The notes under the pieces were generated by a model. It did no database searches. It saw only the letters and a list, made by a program, of their open reading frames with translations, and was not told the DNA's origin. This document shows positions 1-6,932 of a stretch of DNA of 16,431 nucleotides, in pieces. Positions within the stretch are counted from its first letter, which is position 1, and the number at the start of each line of letters is the position of its first letter. Made by a program: the position numbers and the translations under genes. Source of the stretch: JAVVEW01 sp032251045 (GTDB taxonomy: Bacteria; Pseudomonadota; Gammaproteobacteria; Methylococcales; Methylomonadaceae); NCBI GenBank assembly GCA_032251045.1, contig JAVVEW010000056.1, positions 1 to 16,431 of the forward strand, written 5' to 3'.

Positions 1-136
1 GACATCGACCATAAATTTCACAACGTAACGCGCTATAATGGTCGATTGCGGGGCAACCATACTTGTTTCGTCACAACTTGGGCCAAGGCCGCCCCCCCTG
101 GTTTTTTACCGGCCAGAACCACCTGAATCTGAACTT
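1..136. other. left-edge region without a recognisable gene
   Basis: No gene can be named here. On the + strand one frame stays open from base 1 to a TGA at 124-126, ten bases before the dctM start, so it could be the tail of an upstream gene, but its translation has no membrane segments and does not look like a TRAP small permease (dctQ). On the - strand a short frame starts at an ATG (58-60) and runs off the left edge for 20 codons, too short to judge. An exact TATAAT sits at 34-39 without a good -35 partner. A run of seven C occurs near 92-98. Confidence 0.4.
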
Positions 137-1513
137 ATGGCTTTATTGTTATTCGCAACGGTTTTTATCGTGCTGTTGACCGGCTTTCCGGTGGCCTTCG
201 CACTGGGCGGCACGGCCTTGCTGTTCGCCGGGTTAGGCAGTTATCTGGGTCATTTCGACAGTGCTTTTCTGGAAGCTGTGCCCAACCGACTGTACGGCAT
301 CATGCGCAATGAAACCTTGATCGCGGTGCCGTTGTTCGTGTTCATGGGCGTGACCCTGGAACGCTCGAAAATCGCCGAACATCTGATTACCGACCTGAAC
401 AGCGCCTTTGCCTCGGTACGCGGCGGCCTGGGTGTCGCGGTGATGCTGGTCGGCCTTTTAATGGCGGCCAGCACCGGCATTGTCGGCGCCACCGTGGTGA
501 CCATGGGTTTATTATCGTTGCCCACCTTGCTGAAACAAGGCTATCACCCGGCGATTGCCTGCGGCGCGCTGTGCGCTTCCGGCACGCTGGGACAGATCAT
601 ACCGCCCTCCATCGTGCTGGTATTGTTGGGCGATATTTTAAGCAACGCCTATCAGCAGGCACAGCTCAATATGGGTATTTTCGCGCCGGAAACGGTATCG
701 GTCGGTGACTTGTTCGTCGGCGCGCTGCTGCCTGGGCTGATGCTGGTCGGCATGTATCTTTTGTTCCTGATCGTGCTGGCCCATGTCAAGCCGGCCTGGA
801 TGCCGCGCCCGATACTGGCCGACGGTCAGCAACGGGATGCCCGGTTCTGGTTACGTTTGCTGGCCGATCTGGCCCCGCCCTTGCTGCTGATGCTGGCCGT
901 GCTGGGTTCGATTATCGCAGGCTTTGCCACACCCACCGAAGCCGCCGCGCTGGGCGCTACCCTGGCCTTGGTTCTGGCACTGCTGCGCAAGCAACTCAGT
1001 TTCAAGGATTTAACCCACATCACCCGGGAAACCACCAAAATCACCAGCATGGTGTTTGCGATTCTGATCGGCGCGGCGCTGTTTTCGTTGACGTTTCGCG
1101 GTTTCGGCGGTGAGGAACTGATCGTTTCCTGGCTATCGGACTTGCCCGGCGGCAAAACCACGGCGTTACTGGTGGTTATGCTGCTGATGTTTTTGTTAGG
1201 GTTCGTGCTGGATTTTATCGAAATCGTGTTCGTGATCGTGCCGATTGTCGGCCCGGTGCTGCTGACCATGGACATCAACCCGATCTGGCTGGGTATTCTG
1301 ATCGCGATGAACCTGCAAACCTCGTTTCTGACCCCGCCGTTTGGCTTTGCCCTGTTTTATCTGCGCGGCGTGGCCCCGGCAGAAATCCAGACCCGGCAGA
1401 TTTATTGGGGCGTAATGCCGTTCATCGTCCTGCAACTGATTATGTTAAGCCTGTTGTGGCTGTGGCCGGAACTGGTCACCTGGCTGCCCCAGCGCGTGTA
1501 TGGAGAAAGTTAA
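137..1513 (+). CDS. dctM: TRAP transporter large permease subunit (DctM type)
   Basis: This is the large membrane subunit of a tripartite ATP-independent periplasmic (TRAP) transporter, which uses an ion gradient to import organic acids or similar solutes delivered by a periplasmic binding protein. The 458-residue product is almost entirely hydrophobic with about 12 membrane segments. It shows family hallmarks: the TPTEAAALGA stretch in the middle and NLQTSFLTPPFGFALFYLRG near the C-terminus. The open frame extends upstream to base 38, but the MALLLF start at 137 matches the family N-terminus and the extra 33 residues are Pro-rich and not family-like. No clear Shine-Dalgarno precedes 137, so translation may be coupled to an upstream gene (TGA at 124-126). 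The binding protein and small permease subunits are not in the window. The substrate cannot be told from the sequence. The stop overlaps the lptM start. Confidence 0.93.
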   Translation: MALLLFATVFIVLLTGFPVAFALGGTALLFAGLGSYLGHFDSAFLEAVPNRLYGIMRNETLIAVPLFVFMGVTLERSKIAEHLITDLNSAFASVRGGLGVAVMLVGLLMAASTGIVGATVVTMGLLSLPTLLKQGYHPAIACGALCASGTLGQIIPPSIVLVLLGDILSNAYQQAQLNMGIFAPETVSVGDLFVGALLPGLMLVGMYLLFLIVLAHVKPAWMPRPILADGQQRDARFWLRLLADLAPPLLLMLAVLGSIIAGFATPTEAAALGATLALVLALLRKQLSFKDLTHITRETTKITSMVFAILIGAALFSLTFRGFGGEELIVSWLSDLPGGKTTALLVVMLLMFLLGFVLDFIEIVFVIVPIVGPVLLTMDINPIWLGILIAMNLQTSFLTPPFGFALFYLRGVAPAEIQTRQIYWGVMPFIVLQLIMLSLLWLWPELVTWLPQRVYGES

Positions 1514-1659
1514 TGGCGAACAAACTGCTGTTGTTACTGCTGACCGTCAGCCTCACCGGCTGCGGTCAGTTCGGCCCGCTGTATCTGCCCGATCAGCCGC
1601 CGCCGATTTATGTACCTAAAGACCAGCGTCAACAAAACACCGACGAGACCGACGAATGA
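1513..1659 (+). CDS. lptM: LPS translocon maturation chaperone LptM (small lipoprotein)
   Basis: A 48-residue lipoprotein. A short basic N-terminus and a Leu-rich hydrophobic stretch lead to a lipobox LTGC with the lipidated cysteine at residue 17. The following CGQFGPLYLP is the signature of the LptM (formerly YifL) family, which sits in the envelope and assists assembly of the LptD/LptE lipopolysaccharide translocon. The rest is a short Pro-rich polar tail. The start is fixed by a TAATG overlap with the dctM stop and a GGAGAAAG ribosome binding site just upstream. The end overlaps lysA by ATGA. Linkage to lysA is the usual gammaproteobacterial arrangement and supports the call. Confidence 0.9.
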   Translation: MANKLLLLLLTVSLTGCGQFGPLYLPDQPPPIYVPKDQRQQNTDETDE

Positions 1660-2909
1660 GCGTATTCCACTATCAAAACGGCGAGCTGTACGCCGAGAAC
1701 TGTCCGGTCAGCAATTTGATCGAACGCTACGGCAGCCCTTGTTACATTTATTCCAAGACTGCGCTGGAACAACACTGGCAAGCGTTCGACCGGGCATTTG
1801 GCCAGCATCCGCACCAGATTTGTTACGCGGTCAAGGCCAACGCTAGCCTGGCCGTGCTGAACGTCCTGGCGCGACTGGGTTCAGGCTTTGATATAGTCTC
1901 GGTCGGCGAGTTGGAGCGCGTACTTAAAGCCGGTGGCGAGCCGGGCAAAATCGTCTTTTCCGGCGTCGGCAAACGTGATGACGAGCTGCAACGGGCGCTG
2001 GAAGTCGGCATTCACTGTTTTAACATCGAAGTGGCCGAGGAACTGGACCGACTGAACCGACTGGCCGGCGCAATGGGCAAAACTGCGCCGATTTCCATTC
2101 GCGTCAATCCCGATGTCGATGCCAAAACCCATCCATACATTGCCACCGGCTTGAAGGAAAACAAATTCGGTTTGAGCAGCACGGACGCCTTGGCCCAGTA
2201 CCAGCGTGCCGCCGCCCTGCCTCATCTGGATATTATCGGCATCGATTGCCATATCGGCTCGCAGCTGACCGACACCCGGCCTTTTCTCGATGCCCTGAAC
2301 AAAATCCTGGAACTGGTCGCCAGCCTGCGCCAGCAAGGTATAATCCTGAAGCATCTGGATCTGGGCGGCGGCTTGGGCATTCGCTACCGCGATGAACAAC
2401 CGCCCACGCCGCAAGACTATGTCGCAACCTTATTAAACCACTTAGGTGATCAGCGTTATCCGATTCTGCTGGAACCTGGGCGGGCGATCGCCGGCAACGC
2501 CGGCATTCTGGTCACCCGAGTGGATTATCTGAAAGCCACCGAGGATAAACACTTTGCCATTGTCGATGCCGCGATGAACGATCTTATGCGTCCCTCGTTA
2601 TATCAAGCCTGGCAAGACATTATCGCGGTCAAGCCCAGGCTCGATGACGGTGAAGCACACAGCTTCGATATAGTCGGCCCGGTCTGTGAAACCGGTGATT
2701 TTCTCGGTAAATCACGCGATCTGCGCCTGGCGGTGGGGGATTTGCTGGCGGTATGTTCGGCCGGCGCCTATGGCTTCAGCATGAGTTCCAATTACAACTC
2801 ACGGCCACGGGCGGCCGAGGTCATGGTGGATGGCGACAGAAGCTATCTGATTCGCGAGCGCGAAACCTTAAGTCACTTATGGGCAGGCGAAAAGCTTCTG
2901 CCCGTTTGA
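1656..2909 (+). CDS. lysA: diaminopimelate decarboxylase
   Basis: This enzyme catalyses the last step of lysine synthesis, decarboxylating meso-diaminopimelate to L-lysine with pyridoxal phosphate (PLP). It is a cytoplasmic fold-type III enzyme, 417 residues, the usual length. Visible motifs: YAVKAN with the PLP-binding Lys60, HIGSQ at 199-203, the phosphate-binding GGGLG at 237-241, EPGRAIAG at 273-280, the active-site CETGDFLG with Cys344, and AGAYGFSMSSNYNSRPR near the C-terminus. The ATG start overlaps the lptM TGA by ATGA, so it is translationally coupled. The dapF gene that often follows lysA in gammaproteobacteria is absent; a convergent gene lies downstream. Confidence 0.97.
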   Translation: MSVFHYQNGELYAENCPVSNLIERYGSPCYIYSKTALEQHWQAFDRAFGQHPHQICYAVKANASLAVLNVLARLGSGFDIVSVGELERVLKAGGEPGKIVFSGVGKRDDELQRALEVGIHCFNIEVAEELDRLNRLAGAMGKTAPISIRVNPDVDAKTHPYIATGLKENKFGLSSTDALAQYQRAAALPHLDIIGIDCHIGSQLTDTRPFLDALNKILELVASLRQQGIILKHLDLGGGLGIRYRDEQPPTPQDYVATLLNHLGDQRYPILLEPGRAIAGNAGILVTRVDYLKATEDKHFAIVDAAMNDLMRPSLYQAWQDIIAVKPRLDDGEAHSFDIVGPVCETGDFLGKSRDLRLAVGDLLAVCSAGAYGFSMSSNYNSRPRAAEVMVDGDRSYLIRERETLSHLWAGEKLLPV

Positions 2910-2974
2910 CCGGATGCGCGCTCAGTCTGACGGGATGTCAGGGCATGATGGATGCAATCACGGCATAACGTAAC

Positions 2975-2998
2975 CAGGCAGCACATTGCCAATGCCTG
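2975..2998. terminator. possible bidirectional hairpin between convergent genes
   Basis: A CAGGCA (2975-2980) / TGCCTG (2993-2998) inverted repeat with a 12-base loop lies between the converging ends of lysA and the beta-propeller gene. It has no T-run on either side, so it is at best a weak terminator. Confidence 0.3.
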
Positions 2999-4180
2999 TT
3001 AATGACCGGCCAAATGATTCCATTCCGGCAATAAGACAATGCAATTGGCCAACAAGCCCTGCTGTTTCAGGGTATCGATACGCGCCACCACCGTCTGTTT
3101 GTTCAAGTCGATGACGGTGATTTCACCATCACTCATATCGGGTAAATTAAGTAGCGCATTCTGCACGAAGGCATATTGCCAATCCTTGGTGAACGCGACA
3201 TGATGCGCGCCTTCGCCCGCCGGAATCGACTTCATGAGCTTGGGCTTCAACGGTCCCTGGCTTATATCAAAGATATGGAAATGACCGGGCTTGGCCGTGG
3301 TCACGAACAATTTGTCCGCTTGCTCGTTGAAATAGATTTCCAACGGCACATTAAAACCCTGTTGGCCGAAATCAAACACTTTACTCGACTTGAACGTTTT
3401 GGTATCAGGCTGAAAGGTCAACGCCCACAAGCTACTGCCGTACATATTGGTGACATAGGCAACGGCAGGCTCACTTCCCGGCACAAACACGACTTCCACC
3501 GGTGCCTCGCCGGAAGGCGATTTTTTATCGGATACCTTAACGGTGCCCAACACTTTATTTGTGCTGGGTTGAATAACAGTTAAAAATTCGCCGGCATCGC
3601 CCAGGTCGGAACCACGCACGGTACTGGTTGCCAAGGCTCGGTCGATTTTATTGTTAACGGCGAAACCATGGGGATGCAGCGCGGCGGTTTTGATAGTGGT
3701 GGTCACAGTATCGGTTTTCACATCGCCCACGACGATTTTATCGTCGCCCATGCAGGTCACATACCAAGTTTTATTATCATCGGAAAAAATGATGTCTTCG
3801 GCAAACGAACACTGCGGCAAATCGAGCAGTTCCATGCGATAGGGAAATTTTTGCATGTCGATAATACCGAGCTGCGAGTTCTGCAAAAACGTGACATAGG
3901 CCTTACGCATGGTTTTGTCGTAAAAAATATGATGCGCAACCCATTCCGGATTCAACGGAATATCCATTAACACCTGGCCAAAACGCGACGACTTGGGATC
4001 GACATCCATGATGGCAATGCCTTCACGACGCTGGGGGGCAGTGGATAACCTGGAGTGCGTCAATGACGCTTGTGCCCGGCTTTCATAATTCATCATCGCC
4101 AAAATTTCCGCTTGGACAGGTGTGTGAATCGACACCAGCCCGGTCAGTAACATGGCATAAAGCGTTTTTTTAATGTTCAT
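2999..4180 (-). CDS. exported seven-bladed beta-propeller protein (YVTN/YncE-like)
   Basis: A 393-residue protein with a cleavable signal peptide (KK, hydrophobic core, cleavage after PVQA at about residue 24), so periplasmic or secreted. The mature part shows repeating blade units typical of YVTN/YncE propellers, each with a strand like HHVAF followed by a turn and a strand like KAYVTF or YAFVQN. Blades begin near residues 84, 129, 171, 229, 281, 327 and 380. His, Asp, Glu or Cys sits at or next to the first position of every blade (H83/H84, D129, H171, E229, E281, H326/H327, C380), which could line the central channel and bind a metal; that is inference. A clear AAGGTGAT ribosome binding site precedes the ATG. 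It lies downstream of the DUF4242 gene on the same strand, with a possible attenuating hairpin between them. The exact function is unknown; a selenium-binding-protein-like or quinoprotein-like role cannot be excluded. Confidence 0.8.
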   Translation of the reverse strand: MNIKKTLYAMLLTGLVSIHTPVQAEILAMMNYESRAQASLTHSRLSTAPQRREGIAIMDVDPKSSRFGQVLMDIPLNPEWVAHHIFYDKTMRKAYVTFLQNSQLGIIDMQKFPYRMELLDLPQCSFAEDIIFSDDNKTWYVTCMGDDKIVVGDVKTDTVTTTIKTAALHPHGFAVNNKIDRALATSTVRGSDLGDAGEFLTVIQPSTNKVLGTVKVSDKKSPSGEAPVEVVFVPGSEPAVAYVTNMYGSSLWALTFQPDTKTFKSSKVFDFGQQGFNVPLEIYFNEQADKLFVTTAKPGHFHIFDISQGPLKPKLMKSIPAGEGAHHVAFTKDWQYAFVQNALLNLPDMSDGEITVIDLNKQTVVARIDTLKQQGLLANCIVLLPEWNHLAGH

Positions 4181-4213
4181 AAAATATCACCTTGGCAAAG
4201 CTGTAACGACTTA

Positions 4214-4224
4214 CCCTTCAAGGG
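4214..4224. repeat. short inverted repeat upstream of beta-propeller gene
   Basis: CCCTT-C-AAGGG, two 5-base arms around one base, lies 34 bases upstream of the beta-propeller start. It could be a regulator site or chance. I see no convincing -35/-10 pair next to it. Confidence 0.25.
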
Positions 4225-4259
4225 AATATTGCAAACACTTTCAGAGTAAGCCGCCACAT

Positions 4260-4287
4260 AAAAAAGTAACGCCAGGCATTGGCCTGG
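4260..4287 (-). terminator. hairpin with T-run after the DUF4242 gene
   Basis: Read on the - strand, a perfect 6-base stem CCAGGC/GCCTGG with a 4-base loop (4272-4287) is followed after six bases by six T (4260-4265). It lies 22 bases beyond the DUF4242 stop. The gap before the T-run is longer than ideal, so partial termination or attenuation before the beta-propeller gene is more likely than a full stop. Confidence 0.45.
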
Positions 4288-4309
4288 AACATCACGGTTA
4301 CCAGACGGA

Positions 4310-4585
4310 TCAAGCTTCGGCGGTGGTCGGATCAATCATGGTTTTGATTTCGCTGATCCGGTTCGCCGGGAATCCACCCTGCTCGGCATGGCTTTTAATG
4401 CTATCGGCATCGGGCGCAATATAAACACAATAAACCTTGTCATCGGTTACATAGCTTTGCAGCCATTGAATAGCCGGCCCCATCTGCCGCAAGACGCCGC
4501 ATGATTTTTGTGAAATAGCTTGCAGCTCGGTGGCCGTTAGTTGACCCGCTCCTGGAATATCGCGTTCGATAACAAATTTAGGCAT
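4310..4585 (-). CDS. DUF4242 family protein
   Basis: A 91-residue soluble protein of the DUF4242 family, small ferredoxin-like folds; the Streptomyces member SCO4226 has been described as nickel-binding. The N-terminus MPKFVIERDIPGAG, the middle SYVTDDKVYCVYIAPD and the C-terminal GGFPANRISEI are typical of the family. Possible metal or redox ligands are Cys29, Cys53 and His66. There is no signal peptide or membrane segment. The start is fixed by a perfect AGGAGG six bases upstream. The gene follows an operator-bearing promoter at 4753-4781 with a leader of about 160 bases. The regulator gene lies directly upstream on the same strand, which suggests that this protein and perhaps the following propeller are its targets. 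The biochemical function is not established. Confidence 0.85.
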   Translation of the reverse strand: MPKFVIERDIPGAGQLTATELQAISQKSCGVLRQMGPAIQWLQSYVTDDKVYCVYIAPDADSIKSHAEQGGFPANRISEIKTMIDPTTAEA

Positions 4586-4752
4586 GGTTTTCCTCCTGTA
4601 TTAACTTCATTGCAGATGGTTTTGCGAGAAGGTGTTACTTATAAAAAGAACTATCAATTTAGCCATATCAGTACTATGCCTGCATTTTTCCTAGTTAAGC
4701 CTTTGCAGGACACATGCCGCCTTGTTCAGGTTCTATGGAATTAGAAGCATAA
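4586..4752 (-). other. long 5' leader of the DUF4242 gene
   Basis: About 160 bases separate the predicted transcription start (near 4746) from the DUF4242 ATG. A CCTGCA/TGCAGG inverted repeat (4679-4684 and 4704-4709, loop 19) could fold in the leader. The only reading frames inside are very short: 6 codons, 3 codons, and 19 codons ending just before the ribosome binding site. I recognise no known riboswitch. Confidence 0.35.
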
Positions 4753-4781
4753 AATATATGACCGGTCATCTTAATAATGAA
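4753..4781 (-). promoter_or_regulatory. predicted promoter of the DUF4242 gene with embedded operator
   Basis: On the - strand a TTCATT -35 (4776-4781) is separated by 17 bases from a TATATT -10 (4753-4758). The register is the same as in the regulator promoter at 5431-5459, and the operator fills the spacer. The -35 is weak, so an activator or alternative pairing (TTAAGA-17-TATGCT) is possible. Confidence 0.55.
4758..4769. promoter_or_regulatory. operator site 1: perfect palindrome ATGACCGGTCAT
   Basis: A perfect 12-base palindrome. The 20 bases from 4758 match the 20 bases from 5436 at 15 positions, including GACCGGT and TCTTAAT blocks. The position between -35 and -10 is typical for repression by a TetR-family dimer. 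The TetR gene ends only 43 bases away. Confidence 0.7.
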
Positions 4782-4812
4782 CAAAAAAACGTCCCAAATA
4801 TTTTCAAGACCA

Positions 4813-5421
4813 TCAATGCTGCTGAGTGGCAACGATGTAGTCGTCCAATAAATCTCGACAGTACTGATCTAACGGCAGGGTGGATTTTTCGATTTTGGCG
4901 CGCAATAAAACACCTTGCCAAGCATTAACCAGTATATCAGCCAGCTCACCGGCTGTTTTGTCGGTACGGACTCGTCCTTGCGTTTGCGCGCGTGTCAACC
5001 CAGCTTGTAAAGTATTACGATAACGCGCAACGGCGTTTTGTAACGACTGCCGACAGACTTCGCTGCTGTCACCAATCTCCCCCATTAAATTACCTAATAA
5101 ACAGCCGCCTTGAAAGTCGGCTGCTTGCAACTCGGATATATGCTGACGGAAATAGCCCCTGATGGCCGCCAGAGAATCGTCAGGATTTTGCGCCAGACAG
5201 CTATTGAGCTGTTGAATAAATGGCTCGATGTAATGTTGAATGGCCTCGGCACCGAATTGTTCTTTACTGCCGAAATAATTATAAAAAGACCCTTTGGGGA
5301 TGTTGACGGCGTCTAATAACGCCTTCAAACCTGTGCCATGATAGCCGTGCGCCATCAACAAAGCGACGCCTTGGCTTAACAAGTTATCTCGGTTGATTTG
5401 CTTTTGTATCTTAACGGTCAT
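4813..5421 (-). CDS. TetR family transcriptional regulator, NemR/AcuR-like
   Basis: A 202-residue repressor. The N-terminal helix-turn-helix spans about residues 13-56, with TGLKALLDAVNIPKGSFYNYF as recognition region. The C-terminal ligand domain carries GGCLLGNLMGE, typical of the AcuR/NemR branch. Cys107 and Lys176 stand one residue off the Cys106/Lys175 pair that forms the redox switch of E. coli NemR, so it may sense reactive chlorine or electrophiles; this is inference. The start ATG at 5421 fits the family N-terminus, but no ribosome binding site precedes it and the predicted promoter lies so close that the mRNA would be nearly leaderless. Matching operators in its own promoter and ahead of the DUF4242 gene imply autoregulation and control of that gene. 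The gene follows the M18 aminopeptidase gene but has its own promoter. Confidence 0.9.
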   Translation of the reverse strand: MTVKIQKQINRDNLLSQGVALLMAHGYHGTGLKALLDAVNIPKGSFYNYFGSKEQFGAEAIQHYIEPFIQQLNSCLAQNPDDSLAAIRGYFRQHISELQAADFQGGCLLGNLMGEIGDSSEVCRQSLQNAVARYRNTLQAGLTRAQTQGRVRTDKTAGELADILVNAWQGVLLRAKIEKSTLPLDQYCRDLLDDYIVATQQH

Positions 5422-5430
5422 GGCAACTGG

Positions 5431-5459
5431 ATAATACGACCGGTTGTCTTAATTGTCAA
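5431..5459 (-). promoter_or_regulatory. sigma70-type promoter of the TetR gene
   Basis: A consensus TTGACA -35 (5454-5459), 17-base spacer and TATTAT -10 (5431-5436) on the - strand. The predicted transcription start is near 5424, about three bases before the ATG. The spacer contains operator site 2. Confidence 0.8.
5436..5447. promoter_or_regulatory. operator site 2 in the TetR gene promoter
   Basis: ACGACCGGTTGT is a palindrome with one mismatched pair and the same GACCGGT core as site 1. It lies in the -35/-10 spacer in the same register as site 1, which implies negative autoregulation. Confidence 0.7.
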
Positions 5460-5462
5460 TGT

Positions 5463-5575
5463 AACCTTTTGCAACCTGAAAAAGGTTTCTGTCAATCTCT
5501 CTGAAGCCGGTCAAGCAGGCGCCTGCCAGTCCCGTAAATACTGGACTTTGCGATAGCAAACACCTGCATCGCAAA
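5463..5575. repeat. cluster of inverted repeats between the M18 and TetR genes
   Basis: Four inverted repeats occupy this gap: AACCTTTT/AAAAGGTT (5463-5470, 5480-5487), a perfect palindrome GCAGGCGCCTGC (5515-5526), CCAGT/ACTGG (5526-5530, 5540-5544) and TTTGCGAT/ATCGCAAA (5547-5554, 5568-5575). None is followed by a good T-run on the - strand. They may form the 3' end structure of the msrB-M18 transcript or regulatory sites next to the TetR promoter. No gene is supported here. Confidence 0.5.
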
Positions 5576-5615
5576 CGCTGCGCCTCCTGTCAATTGACTA
5601 TCTTGAAAATCAACC

Positions 5616-6932
5616 TCATGAGCCATTACCGGCTGACAGTGCAGTCAAAAAATCGTTGTCTCGATAAAACGCAGTAAAGGCTTTGGTCAGGTAGTCGTGA
5701 TCGAGCACGCCGGCGCTTTCCCGGGCGCTGTGCATGGCCCACATGGGGCTGCCGACATCAACCGTGCGAATGCCGAGTTTGGCGGCGCTGATCGGACCGA
5801 TGGTGCTGCCACAAGGTATATCACCACGATGGCTGTATTGCTGCACCGGCACACCCGCCTGCTCGCACCAATGGCTGAACCAGGCCGAAGCCAGGCTATC
5901 GGTGGCGTAACGGCGTTTGGCATGGCTTTTAATCACCGGCCCTTGATTGACGATCACTTTATGATCCAATTCATAGTAACTGGGAAAATTAGGTTGATAG
6001 GCATGCGCCATGTCGGCGCTGATCAAAAAGCTGCGCGCCATGCCTTGACGCACGTTTTCAGGGATGTGGTCACCGGCAATGGCGTGCATGACATCGGTGA
6101 AAAACCGGCCATCGGCGCCTTCTGCGGTTTGACTGCCAATTTCTTCGTGGTCGAACAGAATGCTGACTCGCGTTTGTTGAAAGGCTTCATCACACGTTTC
6201 GGTCAAGGCCATTAACGCGGCATGACAACAGGCCAGGTTGTCGATCTGGCTGTTGCTGTAAAATTCGTTATTCATGCCCCAAACCGCACCTTTCTGGGTG
6301 TCGTACACGGCCAGTTCAAAAGCTTTGATCGACTCATCGTCCAGCCCTGCCTGCTCGGCCAGCCAGCCGATGAAGCGGTTGTTTTCCAACACACCCTCGC
6401 CCGAGTTGGCAAATAGTAACGGCAGTTCGTTTTGCAGATCAAACTTAAGTCCTTCGCTGTTCACGCCTCGATTCAGGTGAATCGGTAGATTGGCCAGACG
6501 CAGCAGTGGTTGATCGATTCTGACCATCCGGTTTTTGATGGTCGAGCCTTGTTGATAACTCACCCGTCCAGCCAAGCTTAGATCGCGGTCGGCAAACGTG
6601 GCCAGTGTCGGCCCGCCATAGACCTCCACAGCCAGCCGTAGATAGCCATCCTGTAAACTTAACGGCTTAGGCTTGATGCGAAATCCAGGCGAATCGGTAT
6701 GCGCGCCAATCAGTTTCGCACCGCTTTGTTGAAAGGGTTCGGTACCGACGATGATTGCAGCTACCGAACCGTCACGGCATAGTAAATATTTGCCGCCGGG
6801 TTTAAGCGTCCAGGGCGAGGTTTCGGTGAGGACTTTGAAACCCAGAGGTTTCAGCCTTTCGGTGACCGTTGCCACCACATGCCAGGGTGATGGGCTGGCA
6901 TCGATAAAAGCCAATAAATCGGTAATATTCAT
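5616..6932 (-). CDS. apeB: M18 family aminopeptidase
   Basis: A cytoplasmic di-zinc aminopeptidase of the M18 family (aspartyl aminopeptidase-like) that removes N-terminal residues from peptides. Visible are GAHTDSPGFRIKP with metal ligand His78 and Asp80, the SQIDNL segment with bridging Asp231, the catalytic DHEEIGSQ at 261-268, ISADMAHA with Asp307 and His310, and SPMWAMHSARE with His401. The length, 438 residues, is normal for the family. A TTG 36 bases upstream would extend the frame, but the ATG at 6932 overlaps the msrB stop by ATGA, has a GGAAGCGGA ribosome binding site and begins with the family-like MNITDLLAFIDASPSPWH. Coupling to msrB suggests a shared role in handling damaged protein, which is inference. 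The gene symbol is by analogy. Confidence 0.92.
   Translation of the reverse strand: MNITDLLAFIDASPSPWHVVATVTERLKPLGFKVLTETSPWTLKPGGKYLLCRDGSVAAIIVGTEPFQQSGAKLIGAHTDSPGFRIKPKPLSLQDGYLRLAVEVYGGPTLATFADRDLSLAGRVSYQQGSTIKNRMVRIDQPLLRLANLPIHLNRGVNSEGLKFDLQNELPLLFANSGEGVLENNRFIGWLAEQAGLDDESIKAFELAVYDTQKGAVWGMNNEFYSNSQIDNLACCHAALMALTETCDEAFQQTRVSILFDHEEIGSQTAEGADGRFFTDVMHAIAGDHIPENVRQGMARSFLISADMAHAYQPNFPSYYELDHKVIVNQGPVIKSHAKRRYATDSLASAWFSHWCEQAGVPVQQYSHRGDIPCGSTIGPISAAKLGIRTVDVGSPMWAMHSARESAGVLDHDYLTKAFTAFYRDNDFLTALSAGNGS

Noticed and set aside
38..136. N-terminal extension of dctM to base 38
   Set aside because: The 33 extra residues are Pro-rich and unlike the family, and the start codon overlaps a TATAAT. 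The 137 start matches the family N-terminus.
1881..2414. 177-codon open frame on the - strand opposite lysA
   Set aside because: lysA is complete with all active-site motifs on the other strand; the antisense product resembles nothing.
5492..5569. 25-codon frame on the - strand in the M18-TetR gap, with an AGGAGG upstream
   Set aside because: The AGGAGG lies 13 bases from the ATG, too far, and the frame overlaps inverted repeats that explain the sequence equally well. No homologue is recognised.
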